DNA of 11,200 nt from Anaerolineaceae bacterium (GCA_027348305.1 DAIEPS010000044.1:1-11200), one strand, 5' to 3'; shown: positions 1-6,819, numbered from the stretch's first letter. The notes: a model not told the origin generated them from the sequence alone. Numbers and translations: made by a program.

Positions 1-264
1 ATCGAGCACATCATCAATGGCACGTGACAGCGCAAAAATATCTTCGCGATCAAAAGGGGTGATAAAGGTTTTATTCAGCTCACAAATGAGGATGCGCCTG
101 GCTTCATCGGCCTCTTTTTCCTTCAGCTTCAGTTTGTCAGCGAGCACCTGATCGGGTGAAGTCACATATTGCTTAAGCAATTCCATACCTTCAAGGGTCA
201 ACTTGGCCTGTTCGTGGATCAAACTAATAAATACGTTGCGTCTTTTATTGAATATTTTTAACAT
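1..264 (-). CDS. DUF47/PhoU-like phosphate transport accessory protein, 5' part only
   Basis: The first 88 codons of a minus-strand gene that runs off the left edge. The protein begins MLKIFNKRRNVFISLIHEQA and continues as charged, amphipathic helices (LEGMELLKQY, KLKEKEADEARR, then LNKTFITPFDREDIFALSRAIDDVLD). The TFITPFDREDI...L...IDDV(L/I)D signature is typical of the DUF47 (PF01865) PhoU-like family. Members are usually encoded next to a Pit-type low-affinity phosphate permease and are thought to modulate it. The permease would be expected downstream, outside this window. The ATG at 264 is preceded by a strong ribosome binding site (AGGAGGT, minus strand, about 272-278). Family assignment is from pattern recognition and fairly secure; the role in phosphate uptake is inferred from the family. 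Confidence 0.82.
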   Translation of the reverse strand, partial: MLKIFNKRRNVFISLIHEQAKLTLEGMELLKQYVTSPDQVLADKLKLKEKEADEARRILICELNKTFITPFDREDIFALSRAIDDVLD

Positions 265-401
265 TTTCTCTACCTCCTGATTAGACTCAACTATTCTGGA
301 AAAACATCCTGTAGCTGTCAGAGTTTTTAATCCAGACCGGATTCCTTGTTTTGATTTAATACGCTTCAAATCCGATGGCATGATTTCAAGCATCATAAAC
401 T

Positions 402-420
402 GGGTGATAATTTTACACCC
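402..420. promoter_or_regulatory. Near-palindrome upstream of the DUF47 gene, possible operator
   Basis: A 19-base imperfect palindrome, GGGTG-N9-CACCC, with further symmetric A/T positions in the spacer. It lies about 140 bases upstream of the DUF47 start, in the untranscribed-looking spacer. The symmetry is seen directly. An operator role is inference, because no bound regulator is recognisable and it is rather far from the start codon. Confidence 0.25.
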
Positions 421-499
421 ACCGCAGTCAGAAAAAGGGACGGGTGTTGTCTTATTCGTTCAGGTCTGGAAGCAATAATATTGGAAGGGATCTTTCGAT

Positions 500-534
500 G
501 GTGCATCCCGTTCGCCGGGATGCACCCTACAACT
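500..534. repeat. REP-like hairpin repeat, copy 1
   Basis: Ten-base inverted arms GGTGCATCCC (500-509) and GGGATGCACC (517-526) flank a 7-base loop and are followed by CTACAA. The same arms and the same CCTACAA tail recur at 683-715 with a different loop. This is what short mobile palindromes of the REP type look like. Read on the minus strand the unit starts TTGTAGGGTGCATCCC. The two-copy identity is direct; the REP class is inference. Confidence 0.7.
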
Positions 535-597
535 GATTTGTCATTCGGTTCCTTCTCAAGTCTAAAGTTCACAGGGTCCTGATTAATTTCTTTGATA

Positions 598-642
598 CCA
601 AATTGTTCTTTTTGTATAACCAATTGTTCGATGCATACAAAA
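598..642. promoter_or_regulatory. Spaced direct and inverted repeats, possible binding region
   Basis: Two near-identical direct repeats, CCAAATTGTTC (598-608) and CCAATTGTTC (620-629), start 22 bases apart, about two helical turns. Overlapping them is an inverted repeat TTTTGTAT (610-617) / ATACAAAA (635-642). This AT-rich patch sits between the two REP-like copies, with no gene on either strand. The layout is compatible with protein binding sites or with remnants of an older element. No target gene is obvious. Confidence 0.25.
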
Positions 643-682
643 TGGATTAGATACTATTGAATTCTATATCAAATTAGAGTTT

Positions 683-715
683 GGTGCATCCCAATAAAAG
701 GGATGCACCCTACAA
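683..715. repeat. REP-like hairpin repeat, copy 2
   Basis: Arms GGTGCATCCC (683-692) and GGGATGCACC (700-709) surround the loop AATAAAA, with the same CTACAA tail as copy 1. The arms and tail are identical between copies while the loops differ (GTTCGCC in copy 1). This suggests that the stem is the conserved part. Both copies have the same orientation and lie 183 bases apart. Confidence 0.7.
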
Positions 716-733
716 ATACTGGCAAACGGAAAT

Positions 734-758
734 AAAAACAGGCGACCCGCAGGTCGCC
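734..758 (-). terminator. Rho-independent terminator of gyrB
   Basis: Read on the minus strand just after the gyrB stop, GGCGACC (752-758) pairs with GGTCGCC (741-747) around a 4-base loop and is followed by TGTTTTTATTT. A 7-bp GC-rich stem plus a T-tract within 20 bases of the stop codon makes a standard intrinsic terminator. It ends the membrane-protein/gyrB transcript. Confidence 0.85.
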
Positions 759-776
759 CGTGTCATGGTTGTTTAA

Positions 777-2702
777 TTACACATCCAAATTGCGGACGGC
801 GTGTGCGTGGGTGGTGATGAAGCGGGTGCGGGGTGGCACAGCGGCGCCCATGAGCATGTCGAAGGTGCGATCCGCAGTGGCAGCGTCTTCAATGGAGACC
901 TGCAGCAGGGTGCGGCTTTCGGGGTTCATGGTGGTCTCCCAAAGTTGTTCGGGGTTCATTTCACCCAGACCTTTGTAACGCTGCATGGTGGCTTTATCAG
1001 CGACAGCGCCCAATTCTTTCAGGTAGGCGTCTTTGCTGGCATCATCATATATATATTTGACCGTCTGGCGGTGGGCGATGCGGTAGAGCGGTGGCTGGGC
1101 AATATAGATGTGGCCTTGCTCAATCAATGTCGGCATATAGCGGAAGAACAGGGTGAGCAGCAGAGTGCGGATGTGCGAGCCATCCACATCAGCATCAGTC
1201 ATGATGATGATGCGTCCGTAGCGCAGGTTCTTGAGATCGAAGTTATCGCCAATGCCGGTGCCGAAAGCCGAGATCATGGACTTGATCTCTTCATTGCCGA
1301 GCATCTTATCCAACCGGGCGCGTTCAGTGTTGAGGATCTTGCCGCGCAGCGGCAGGATGGCCTGGAACTCGCGGTCGCGCGCCTGTTTGGCCGAGCCGCC
1401 TGCGGAATCGCCTTCCACGATGTAGATCTCAGTTTTGGTGCTGTCGCGTTCAAAGCAGTCTGTCAGTTTGCCGGGCAGGGTGAGGCTTTCAAGTGCAGAT
1501 TTGCGGATGACGAGGTCGCGGGCCTTGCGGGCTGCTTCGCGGGCACGGGCAGAGGTCAGACATTTTGTAATGATAGCCTTGGCTGCGGCGGGGTTCTCTT
1601 CAAGAAAACTGCCAAACGCTTCACCGACCACCTGCTGCACATAGGTCGCCACTTCAGGGTTCATCAGTTTGACCTTGGTCTGGCTCTCAAACTGGGGGTC
1701 AGGGTGCTTGATGCTGACGATGGCAGTCATACCTTCGCGGGTGTCGTCGCCGCTGAAGTTGGGGTCAACATCCTTGATCAATTTGGCGCGTTTAGCGTAA
1801 TCATTGATCACACGGGTCACCGCCGTCCGCAGGCCGGTCATGTGCGTGCCGCCGTCAATGGTATTGATGGTGTTGGCGAAGGAATAAATCGCTTCGCTGT
1901 AGGCATCAGTATACTGAAGGGCGATCTCGATGCCGATGTTGTCAATTTCTTTCTCGACATAGAAGACGGGATGCAGCACCTCGCGGTTTTTGTTCATGTA
2001 GCGAACAAATGAGGTGATGCCGCCCTCAAAAAGGAAGGTGATCTCACGTTCCGGGGGGCGGTTATCCACCAGCTTGATGGTGACATTGCGAGTGACAAAA
2101 GCCATTTCTCTGAAACGGGCCACCAGGGTATCAAATTTGTAATCAATGCCTTCTTCTTTGAAGATCTCTTTGTCAAAGCGGAAGGTGATATTTGTGCCGG
2201 TTTGTTTGGGGTCGCACTTGCCGATGACTTTCACGGGTTCCATGGGGATGCCGCGTTCGTAGCGCTGGAAGTGGATCTGTCCATTTAAATAGACGCGTGC
2301 TTCGCACCATTCTGAAAGCGCGTTGACGGCCGATACACCCACACCGTGCAAGCCGCCCGAGACTTTGTAGGCGGAGTGCCCAAACTTGCCGCCGGCGTGC
2401 AAAATGGTCATGACCACTTCGAGGGCAGATTTTTTCTTTTCGGGGTGGATATCCACGGGGATGCCGCGGCCGTTATCGATGACGCTGACACTGCTGTCGG
2501 CATTAATGACCACTTCGATCCGGTTGCAGACACCTGCCAGGGCTTCATCAATGGCGTTATCCACCACTTCATAGACCAGGTGGTGGAGGGCTTTGAGATC
2601 TGTGCCACCCACATACATGCCGGGACGGCGGCGGACTGCTTCAAGCCCTTCAAGTACCTGAATATCTTTAGCGCCGTAAGAGGATGGATTATTGTTGCTC
2701 AA
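777..2702 (-). CDS. gyrB: DNA gyrase subunit B
   Basis: The ATP-driven B subunit of DNA gyrase, which with GyrA introduces negative supercoils in the cytoplasm. The 641 residues match the usual length of the short GyrB form. The GHKL ATPase has E45 and N49 (YEVVDNAIDEALAG), DNGRGIP at 76-82 and GGLHGVGVS at 116-124; the ATP-contacting QTK loop is at 341-343. The TOPRIM domain has EGDSAGG from 430 and the metal-binding DADVDG at 503-508. The tail holds QRYKGLGEMNPEQLWETTMNP, which favours GyrB over ParE. The start is TTG at 2702: GGAGG (2711-2715) sits 8 bases upstream, no ATG lies in frame before the conserved MYVGGTD, and the N-terminus through LEGLEAVRRRPGMYVG is complete. The start lies inside the 3' end of the upstream membrane gene, with a 14-base overlap, so translation is probably coupled. 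A terminator follows at 734-758. Confidence 0.97.
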   Translation of the reverse strand: MSNNNPSSYGAKDIQVLEGLEAVRRRPGMYVGGTDLKALHHLVYEVVDNAIDEALAGVCNRIEVVINADSSVSVIDNGRGIPVDIHPEKKKSALEVVMTILHAGGKFGHSAYKVSGGLHGVGVSAVNALSEWCEARVYLNGQIHFQRYERGIPMEPVKVIGKCDPKQTGTNITFRFDKEIFKEEGIDYKFDTLVARFREMAFVTRNVTIKLVDNRPPEREITFLFEGGITSFVRYMNKNREVLHPVFYVEKEIDNIGIEIALQYTDAYSEAIYSFANTINTIDGGTHMTGLRTAVTRVINDYAKRAKLIKDVDPNFSGDDTREGMTAIVSIKHPDPQFESQTKVKLMNPEVATYVQQVVGEAFGSFLEENPAAAKAIITKCLTSARAREAARKARDLVIRKSALESLTLPGKLTDCFERDSTKTEIYIVEGDSAGGSAKQARDREFQAILPLRGKILNTERARLDKMLGNEEIKSMISAFGTGIGDNFDLKNLRYGRIIIMTDADVDGSHIRTLLLTLFFRYMPTLIEQGHIYIAQPPLYRIAHRQTVKYIYDDASKDAYLKELGAVADKATMQRYKGLGEMNPEQLWETTMNPESRTLLQVSIEDAATADRTFDMLMGAAVPPRTRFITTHAHAVRNLDV

Positions 2703-3720
2703 GGGTGGTGCCTCCGTTTTCTTGTTGCATTTTGGTTGCTTCAGCCATTTTCTGCAGGTTGTCCTGCATCCATTTTAACCCTTCACGGTAATAAATGAAA
2801 CTGGCTGCCAATAATCCTGTAATAATGAACGCGTGTCCGCCGATGCCGATCATGGTCATCCACGAATTTGAGGCAGGGAGAGTCCACAACATGTTCAGGC
2901 CTTCACTGATCAAGATGCTCGTCATCACGAACAACCCGGTGCCGGGCAGGAATAATCTCACCAGGCGCACGGAGATCAGCATTGAGGGAAGCGCCTTTTG
3001 TTTCAATACAAAAACGCCATGTGGAGAAAAGACCAGGGGCATGAGCAGCCAAAGCAGCATGAAAGCCGCCACCAGCATGACGAATTGGCCGATCCCCAAG
3101 CTGATCAAGGATAGTATCGATAGCACCATGAGCAGCGGCACGGCGATCAAGACCAGCAGGATGATCATCAGACAGAACATAACCAGGCTCTGGAGATAAG
3201 CTGAAAAAACATCCTTCAGGCTCATCTTGCTTTTTTCGGGTGCGGTGACTTGCGAGACCAAAATGAAGTAGATACTGCCAAGCAGAAAACCGACCAACAA
3301 CAAGATACCCAGGGTGATAAAAACCCAGTTGATCGAGGGAAGTTCATACGAAACCCCTGGTCCCAGCGGGGATGTGAGGGGAGATTGACGGGCAATGATG
3401 CTCGGCACCCCAATTGGGAAGGTGCGCAGCATGGAGGTCAGGTTGAATTGCGTGATCAGTTGATCCCAAAGCGCCTGGTAAGACTTGGCTGTCGGAAGCA
3501 TTTCAGGTGTGCTTATCTTGAGCACATTTTGGGTCATGGTGGTAATGAAGGGAAGCAACAGCGTCTTCACCTTGATCTTGGGTCCCAGCCAAAGCCCGAT
3601 ATCCATAATAAATGGAAAGAGAATCAGATACCAATGGTTGGCAATGGTATTGAATCCCTTGAGCAATGTTGGAAACATTTTAGGAGGTGTACCAGTGAAG
3701 GAGTAAATCGATTTTTTCAT
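2689..3720 (-). CDS. Polytopic membrane protein of unknown function, upstream of gyrB
   Basis: A 343-residue integral membrane protein I cannot assign to a named family. Likely membrane segments are about residues 30-46, 131-155, 174-203, 208-237, 254-275 and 292-311. A long soluble or extracytoplasmic loop lies at about 50-130, and a hydrophilic, Gln/Glu-rich, probably helical C-terminal tail at 312-343. A conserved-looking patch FSPHGVFVLKQKALPSMLISVRLV joins helices 4 and 5. The frame stays open upstream to 3846, but the ATG at 3720 (MKKSIYSFTG) is preferred because the longer form would overlap the divergent gene at 3811. No strong ribosome binding site precedes it. The last codons overlap the gyrB start by 14 bases, so the two are probably cotranscribed. 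The overlap does not itself imply a role in supercoiling. Confidence 0.8.
   Translation of the reverse strand: MKKSIYSFTGTPPKMFPTLLKGFNTIANHWYLILFPFIMDIGLWLGPKIKVKTLLLPFITTMTQNVLKISTPEMLPTAKSYQALWDQLITQFNLTSMLRTFPIGVPSIIARQSPLTSPLGPGVSYELPSINWVFITLGILLLVGFLLGSIYFILVSQVTAPEKSKMSLKDVFSAYLQSLVMFCLMIILLVLIAVPLLMVLSILSLISLGIGQFVMLVAAFMLLWLLMPLVFSPHGVFVLKQKALPSMLISVRLVRLFLPGTGLFVMTSILISEGLNMLWTLPASNSWMTMIGIGGHAFIITGLLAASFIYYREGLKWMQDNLQKMAEATKMQQENGGTTLEQQ
2711..2715 (-). promoter_or_regulatory. Ribosome binding site that fixes the TTG start of gyrB
   Basis: GGAGG on the minus strand, 8 bases from TTG at 2702. It lies within the coding sequence of the upstream membrane protein, a few codons before that gene's stop. 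It is the main reason for accepting a TTG start for gyrB. Confidence 0.7.
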
Positions 3721-3798
3721 ACAAACGGTAATTTTACCATAAATGACCTTCAAGGCGACCCGATTTGGATGATATGTTCTAATTATTGCATCATCAGG

Positions 3799-3811
3799 TA
3801 AAATAGAGAGG
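3799..3811 (+). promoter_or_regulatory. Possible -10 box placing transcription start at the GTG codon
   Basis: TAAAAT at 3799-3804 ends 6 bases before the GTG at 3811, so a start point 7 bases downstream of this box would fall on the start codon itself and give a leaderless message. No good -35 hexamer is seen at 16-18 bases. The hexamer is direct; promoter activity is inference. Confidence 0.3.
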
Positions 3812-4617
3812 TGAAAGAACACGAGACACTTCCAAGTATTGATCATTTAAGTGTGGTGACGGCCACGATCCTGCTGGCGTACGCGTTAACTGCCTTTATT
3901 CACTTTCCGACGCGTTCGTTTGATCTGCAATTGCCGGGCTTTTTACTGACCATCAATATCAATTTTATGACCATCATATCCGTGGTGGTTGGGCTGCTCG
4001 CGGCGGCTGGCTCAGACTGGCTGATCGGCGCGCATCCGGGCATCGGCGGGGGAAGGCGGTTTCACCACTGGCTTATCCCGGCGTTCACAGCATTGGTGAT
4101 CAGCGTCCCTCTTAATAATTTGTCGATCAGCCCATCCTGGTGGGCGGTCTTGTCGCTGGGCGGCTTGCTGCTCACGGGAGTGATGATCGCGGAATACATC
4201 TCCGTGGACCCCGGCGATCTACGGTTTCCCATCGCCAGGGTGAGTTTGAGCGCCATGTCTTATGCGCTTTTTTTGGTACTGCTGATCGCAGTGCGGGGGT
4301 CGGGTCTCAGGCTTTACACCGTACTATTTGCCATTTTGCCGGCAGCAGCCGTGGTCACGGCGAAAACGCTGCATTTGCGACTTGGCGGCTGGAACCTGGC
4401 ATGGACGGCCGGCATCAGCCTGGTGGTCACCCAGCTTGCCACGAGCCTGTTTTACCTGCCGCTGCGACCGATCCAATTTGGGCTGGTATTGATCGGCATT
4501 ACTTATGGGTTGATCAACCTGGCCGGCGGAATTGAAGAAAAAAGGCCGACCAACGTGATCTGGATCGAACCGACACTTTTGATAGTTATTTTCACAGCTT
4601 TGGCCATCCTGATTTAA
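3811..4617 (+). CDS. Multi-spanning membrane protein of unknown function
   Basis: A 268-residue, very hydrophobic protein with about eight or nine predicted membrane segments (roughly 15-33, 42-66, 88-106, 110-131, 145-163, 166-185, 198-217, 220-240, 250-267). Short charged loops include GAHPGIGGGRRFHH (73-86), which might face the cytoplasm. I see no catalytic motif and no transporter signature. It resembles uncharacterised membrane proteins of Anaerolineae-type genomes, but I cannot name a family with confidence. The start is GTG at 3811 (MKEHETLPSIDHLS); a purine-rich AGAGAG immediately abuts it, and a TAAAAT box (3799-3804) is only six bases upstream. The gene is followed after 65 bases by the plsY homologue on the same strand, so they may be an operon. 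Coding status is supported by length, hydrophobic pattern and good codon quality. Confidence 0.8.
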   Translation: MKEHETLPSIDHLSVVTATILLAYALTAFIHFPTRSFDLQLPGFLLTININFMTIISVVVGLLAAAGSDWLIGAHPGIGGGRRFHHWLIPAFTALVISVPLNNLSISPSWWAVLSLGGLLLTGVMIAEYISVDPGDLRFPIARVSLSAMSYALFLVLLIAVRGSGLRLYTVLFAILPAAAVVTAKTLHLRLGGWNLAWTAGISLVVTQLATSLFYLPLRPIQFGLVLIGITYGLINLAGGIEEKRPTNVIWIEPTLLIVIFTALAILI

Positions 4618-4682
4618 TAATTATTGAGTATCCGTTTCGCGTTGATGGGGTTAGTATTAACGTAACTTAACGGAGTGACTAT

Positions 4683-5360
4683 ATGGTATTAAAGATCCTG
4701 GCAATTCTTGTCTTATCGTACGTGATCGGTTCCGTCCCCATCGGATGGCTGATCGTAAAATTATTTAAAGGTACGGATGTGCGCACGCTCGGCAGCGGCA
4801 GGGTGGGTGGCACCAATGTGATGCGTGCCGCCGGCTTGTTTGCCGGTTTGTTGACTGCTGCTGGTGATGCGGGCAAAGGGCTTCTGGCCGGGTTTGTCGC
4901 GGCAAGCATTCTTCCGTCAAGTTTATGGGTAAAAATATTTGCGGTCATCCTGGCCGTGGTCGGACAGATCTTCTCGGTCTTCCTGATCGAAAAAACATCC
5001 GAAGGCAAGTGGACCTTAAAAGGTGGCGCGGGCGGTTCAACCACATTGGGCGGGGCGATTGCGCTTGTCCCTTATAGTTGGATGATCATCCTGCCATTGA
5101 TCGTGCTGGTTTACATTGGCATCGGTTACGCATCCGTTACGACCATCAGTATCGCATTCTTTTCCCTGATCCTGTTCGGATACGAAGCGGCTGCGGGAAT
5201 GGGCCCGTGGGAGTTTGTCTTTTATGGCGCGGCAACCCTGGTCATCGTCTTATACGCGCTGCGTCCGAACCTCAAACGCCTTGCGGCGGGCACCGAACGT
5301 GCCGTCGGGTTAAGAGCCTTGTTTGAGAAAAAATTCAAACAAAAACAGCCACAAGAATAA
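4683..5360 (+). CDS. PlsY-family glycerol-3-phosphate acyltransferase homologue with altered active-site motifs
   Basis: PlsY transfers an acyl group from acyl phosphate to glycerol-3-phosphate, the first step of phospholipid synthesis, in the inner membrane. This 225-residue protein has the family's length and fold pattern: GSVPIGWLIVK (16-26), motif 1 as GSGRVGGTNVMR (37-48), DAGKG (62-66), and a motif-3-like RPNLKRLAAGTE (194-205). Several hydrophobic helices are spread throughout. Differences from the usual family are clear. Motif 2, normally GHxFxxFxxFKGGKxxAT, reads GQIFSVF then, after an insertion, LKGGAGGSTTLGG (112-124), so the His and the GGK lysine are lost. The motif-3 His, normally three residues before the Asn, is L193. 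These substitutions may mean altered substrate or loss of activity, so no plsY symbol is given. ATG at 4683 has GGAG eight bases upstream. The C-terminus is lysine-rich. It lies downstream of a membrane protein gene and ends at a strong terminator. Confidence 0.8.
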   Translation: MVLKILAILVLSYVIGSVPIGWLIVKLFKGTDVRTLGSGRVGGTNVMRAAGLFAGLLTAAGDAGKGLLAGFVAASILPSSLWVKIFAVILAVVGQIFSVFLIEKTSEGKWTLKGGAGGSTTLGGAIALVPYSWMIILPLIVLVYIGIGYASVTTISIAFFSLILFGYEAAAGMGPWEFVFYGAATLVIVLYALRPNLKRLAAGTERAVGLRALFEKKFKQKQPQE

Positions 5361-5364
5361 GAAC

Positions 5365-5388
5365 AAAACCGGCCTTTGGGCCGGTTTT
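5365..5388. terminator. Bidirectional intrinsic terminator between the plsY homologue and the MBL gene
   Basis: A perfect 10-bp stem, AAAACCGGCC (5365-5374) and GGCCGGTTTT (5379-5388), with a TTTG loop. It sits between two convergent genes, 5 bases after one stop and 3 before the other. A- and T-runs flank the GC core on both sides, so it can end transcription from either strand. Confidence 0.9.
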
Positions 5389-5391
5389 GAT

Positions 5392-6234
5392 TTAGTTGGT
5401 TTCACCTTCTTCCGAGAGGTGGTTGTAAACGAACATCACGTTGCGCTTGTGCAGTTCGACCCCAAGGCCGGTGAGCACCACGCGGCTCTTGCCGCAAGAC
5501 TCGATATCGATCTCAGCCAGCGCTTCGAGGGGTTCGCGCTTTTTCGCGGCAGCTTTGACTGCTTTGTGTAAAGCGGTCATGTAGGCTACGTTCTCGCGAG
5601 TGGCTTCTTCGATCTCTCCACGCAGGATGATGTCACCATGACCCTGAATGATGTTTTCAAGGCCCATCTTGCCGATACGTTTGATGGTTGCCAGCAGTTC
5701 TTCTTCGTTGCCATCCACCATATAGGGGATGGGCATAAAGGCGTCGCCTGCAAAGAGGACGCGGTCTTCTTCCACCAAGACCGAGATCGAATCCGCTGAA
5801 TGTCCGGGGGTGAGAGATAAAATGAGGGTCTTCTTGCCCACGCGCAGCGAAAAAGTTCCGTCCGAGAAGGTCATCTGGGGATCGATCAATTTAACAGGTT
5901 TGAAGATCGGATTTTGTTTTTTGGCGGATTCAAGCGATGCCTGCCCTTTTTGTAACAGCATGGCATGGCTTAGGGAGTGGGCGATCACCGTGGCGCCTGG
6001 GAAGAAACAGTTTCCCCAGGAGTGATCGGCATGATAGTGGGTATTGATCACGTATTTTACCGGCACACCCAGTTGTTCTTCGATGAACTTCCGCATCTCT
6101 AATGATTCATCAGGCAGCGCCAGGGTATCGATCACCACAGCCCAATTTGGGCCTGTGATTGCTCCAGCGGTTACCTGTGCATAAACTTCACTCTGAAACC
6201 AATAAACATTATCCGATACACGTTCGTGATGCAT
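5392..6234 (-). CDS. Metallo-beta-lactamase-fold hydrolase
   Basis: A 280-residue zinc-dependent hydrolase of the metallo-beta-lactamase superfamily; the substrate is not recognisable. All metal ligands are present: HYHADH at 66-71, H145 in PGHSADS, D164 in FAGDAF and H199 in QGHGDII. The N-terminal part (VYWFQSEVYAQVTAGAITGPNWAVVIDTL) supplies the first beta-sandwich half. The C-terminal 80 residues are helical and charged and could be a substrate-specific lid. The overall pattern resembles single-domain MBL hydrolases rather than class B lactamases or glyoxalase II. The frame is open further upstream to 6330, but ATG 6234 is preferred: AAGGA lies 9 bases before it, the domain begins just after, and a promoter lies in the extension. 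It is convergent with the plsY homologue and has its own promoter. Confidence 0.9.
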   Translation of the reverse strand: MHHERVSDNVYWFQSEVYAQVTAGAITGPNWAVVIDTLALPDESLEMRKFIEEQLGVPVKYVINTHYHADHSWGNCFFPGATVIAHSLSHAMLLQKGQASLESAKKQNPIFKPVKLIDPQMTFSDGTFSLRVGKKTLILSLTPGHSADSISVLVEEDRVLFAGDAFMPIPYMVDGNEEELLATIKRIGKMGLENIIQGHGDIILRGEIEEATRENVAYMTALHKAVKAAAKKREPLEALAEIDIESCGKSRVVLTGLGVELHKRNVMFVYNHLSEEGETN

Positions 6235-6264
6235 CCGCAGAATCCTTAGATATTGATTTTTCTT

Positions 6265-6292
6265 AATATAACAGATGAGTAGAATAGCACAA
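6265..6292 (-). promoter_or_regulatory. Promoter of the MBL hydrolase gene
   Basis: On the minus strand, TTGTGC (6287-6292) and TATATT (6265-6270) are separated by 16 bases. The expected start point falls near 6258, leaving about 24 bases of leader before ATG 6234 with its ribosome binding site. The position excludes the longer reading frame that begins at 6330. Confidence 0.45.
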
Positions 6293-6307
6293 TTTAAAGC
6301 AAAAGTC

Positions 6308-6328
6308 AAAAAATCGGCACAAACGTGC
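6308..6328 (-). terminator. Weak terminator candidate after the TrmO homologue
   Basis: On the minus strand a short hairpin, GCAC-GTTT-GTGC (6317-6328), is followed by CGATTTTTTGAC. The stem is only 4 bp, so termination would be inefficient. It lies about 36 bases after the TrmO-homologue stop and just upstream of the MBL promoter. Confidence 0.3.
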
Positions 6329-6363
6329 AATTATGACTTAATTATTGCTTAAATGGAAGGGGA

Positions 6364-6819
6364 TTACCAGTAATTTTGCATTAATTCGCCAACCCATCCG
6401 GGCTGGCGAATTTCTTCTTGCGGCAGAAATTCTTTCATGACGGGTTTGATATCCAGTACGGGTGTGCCATCCACGGCGTCGAGGCCCTGGACGGTGATGG
6501 TGTTCGCGGAGTGGTCAAGCAGTTTGCAGATGGTGGTGCCGATCTGGTTGGGGCGGTTCTTGCCGCGCTGGGCGAGGATGCCGACCAGCGGCCAATTCGC
6601 GTTGTTGCGCGGATGCCTGGCGCCGGTTTCGATTTTGTCCGTTTGAACCTGGTCGAAATAGAAGATCACTTCAATATGTGAAAAGGACTCAATGCCTGCC
6701 AGCGCTTCTTCGGTCATGGGAGGAATTAATTCGATGGTGGAGACAACGTCACCCCAATGATCGTCTTTAACTAGTTTGCGTGTATTCTTTACGATGGCGA
6801 TCGGATTGAGTTCAATCAT
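6364..6819 (-). CDS. TrmO/TsaA-family tRNA methyltransferase homologue (short form)
   Basis: TrmO uses SAM to methylate N6 of threonylcarbamoyladenosine-37 in tRNA(Thr); the family was earlier called TsaA/YaeB or UPF0066. The 151 residues carry the family's marks: IAIVKN near the start, ARHPRN (67-72), GILAQRGKNRPNQIG (80-94) and GLDAVDGTPVLDIKP (112-126). This is the single-domain short form. The E. coli protein is about 235 residues and has an extra C-terminal domain missing here, so the tRNA target and exact activity are uncertain and no symbol is given. ATG at 6819 is chosen over a TTG at 6843 because it overlaps the GNAT stop by 8 bases in the arrangement typical of coupled genes, and the core begins right after it. 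AAGGGA lies upstream. Confidence 0.88.
   Translation of the reverse strand: MIELNPIAIVKNTRKLVKDDHWGDVVSTIELIPPMTEEALAGIESFSHIEVIFYFDQVQTDKIETGARHPRNNANWPLVGILAQRGKNRPNQIGTTICKLLDHSANTITVQGLDAVDGTPVLDIKPVMKEFLPQEEIRQPGWVGELMQNYW

Larger units (their letters stand above)
265..776. other. Gene-free spacer between the DUF47 gene and gyrB
   Basis: A 512-base stretch without a convincing gene. It contains the DUF47 ribosome binding site, a near-palindrome (402-420), two copies of a hairpin repeat (500-534 and 683-715), spaced repeats (598-642) and the gyrB terminator (734-758). A 76-codon minus-strand reading frame (393-623) reads through the first hairpin repeat and has no recognisable domain, so it is not called as a gene. 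Base composition is more AT-rich than gyrB. Confidence 0.7.

Noticed and set aside
393..623. 76-codon minus-strand reading frame in the 265-776 spacer
   Set aside because: It runs through a REP-like hairpin, starts with TTG, has no ribosome binding site or domain, and is AT-rich spacer sequence.
265..776. CRISPR array or tandem-repeat locus from the repeated hairpins
   Set aside because: Only two copies, palindromic, with irregular spacing and no cas genes.
801..2012. 403-codon plus-strand reading frame opposite gyrB
   Set aside because: Mirror of the highly conserved gyrB coding strand. The protein shows no domain, and gyrB motifs account for the sequence.
3250..3801. 183-codon plus-strand frame opposite the membrane protein gene
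   Set aside because: The opposite strand gives a coherent multi-helix protein; this frame is low in hydrophobic pattern and has no recognisable family.
5392..6330. Longer 312-residue form of the MBL hydrolase with an N-terminal hydrophobic segment (signal-like)
   Set aside because: The extension overlaps a promoter (6265-6292), and ATG 6234 has a ribosome binding site directly before the conserved domain.
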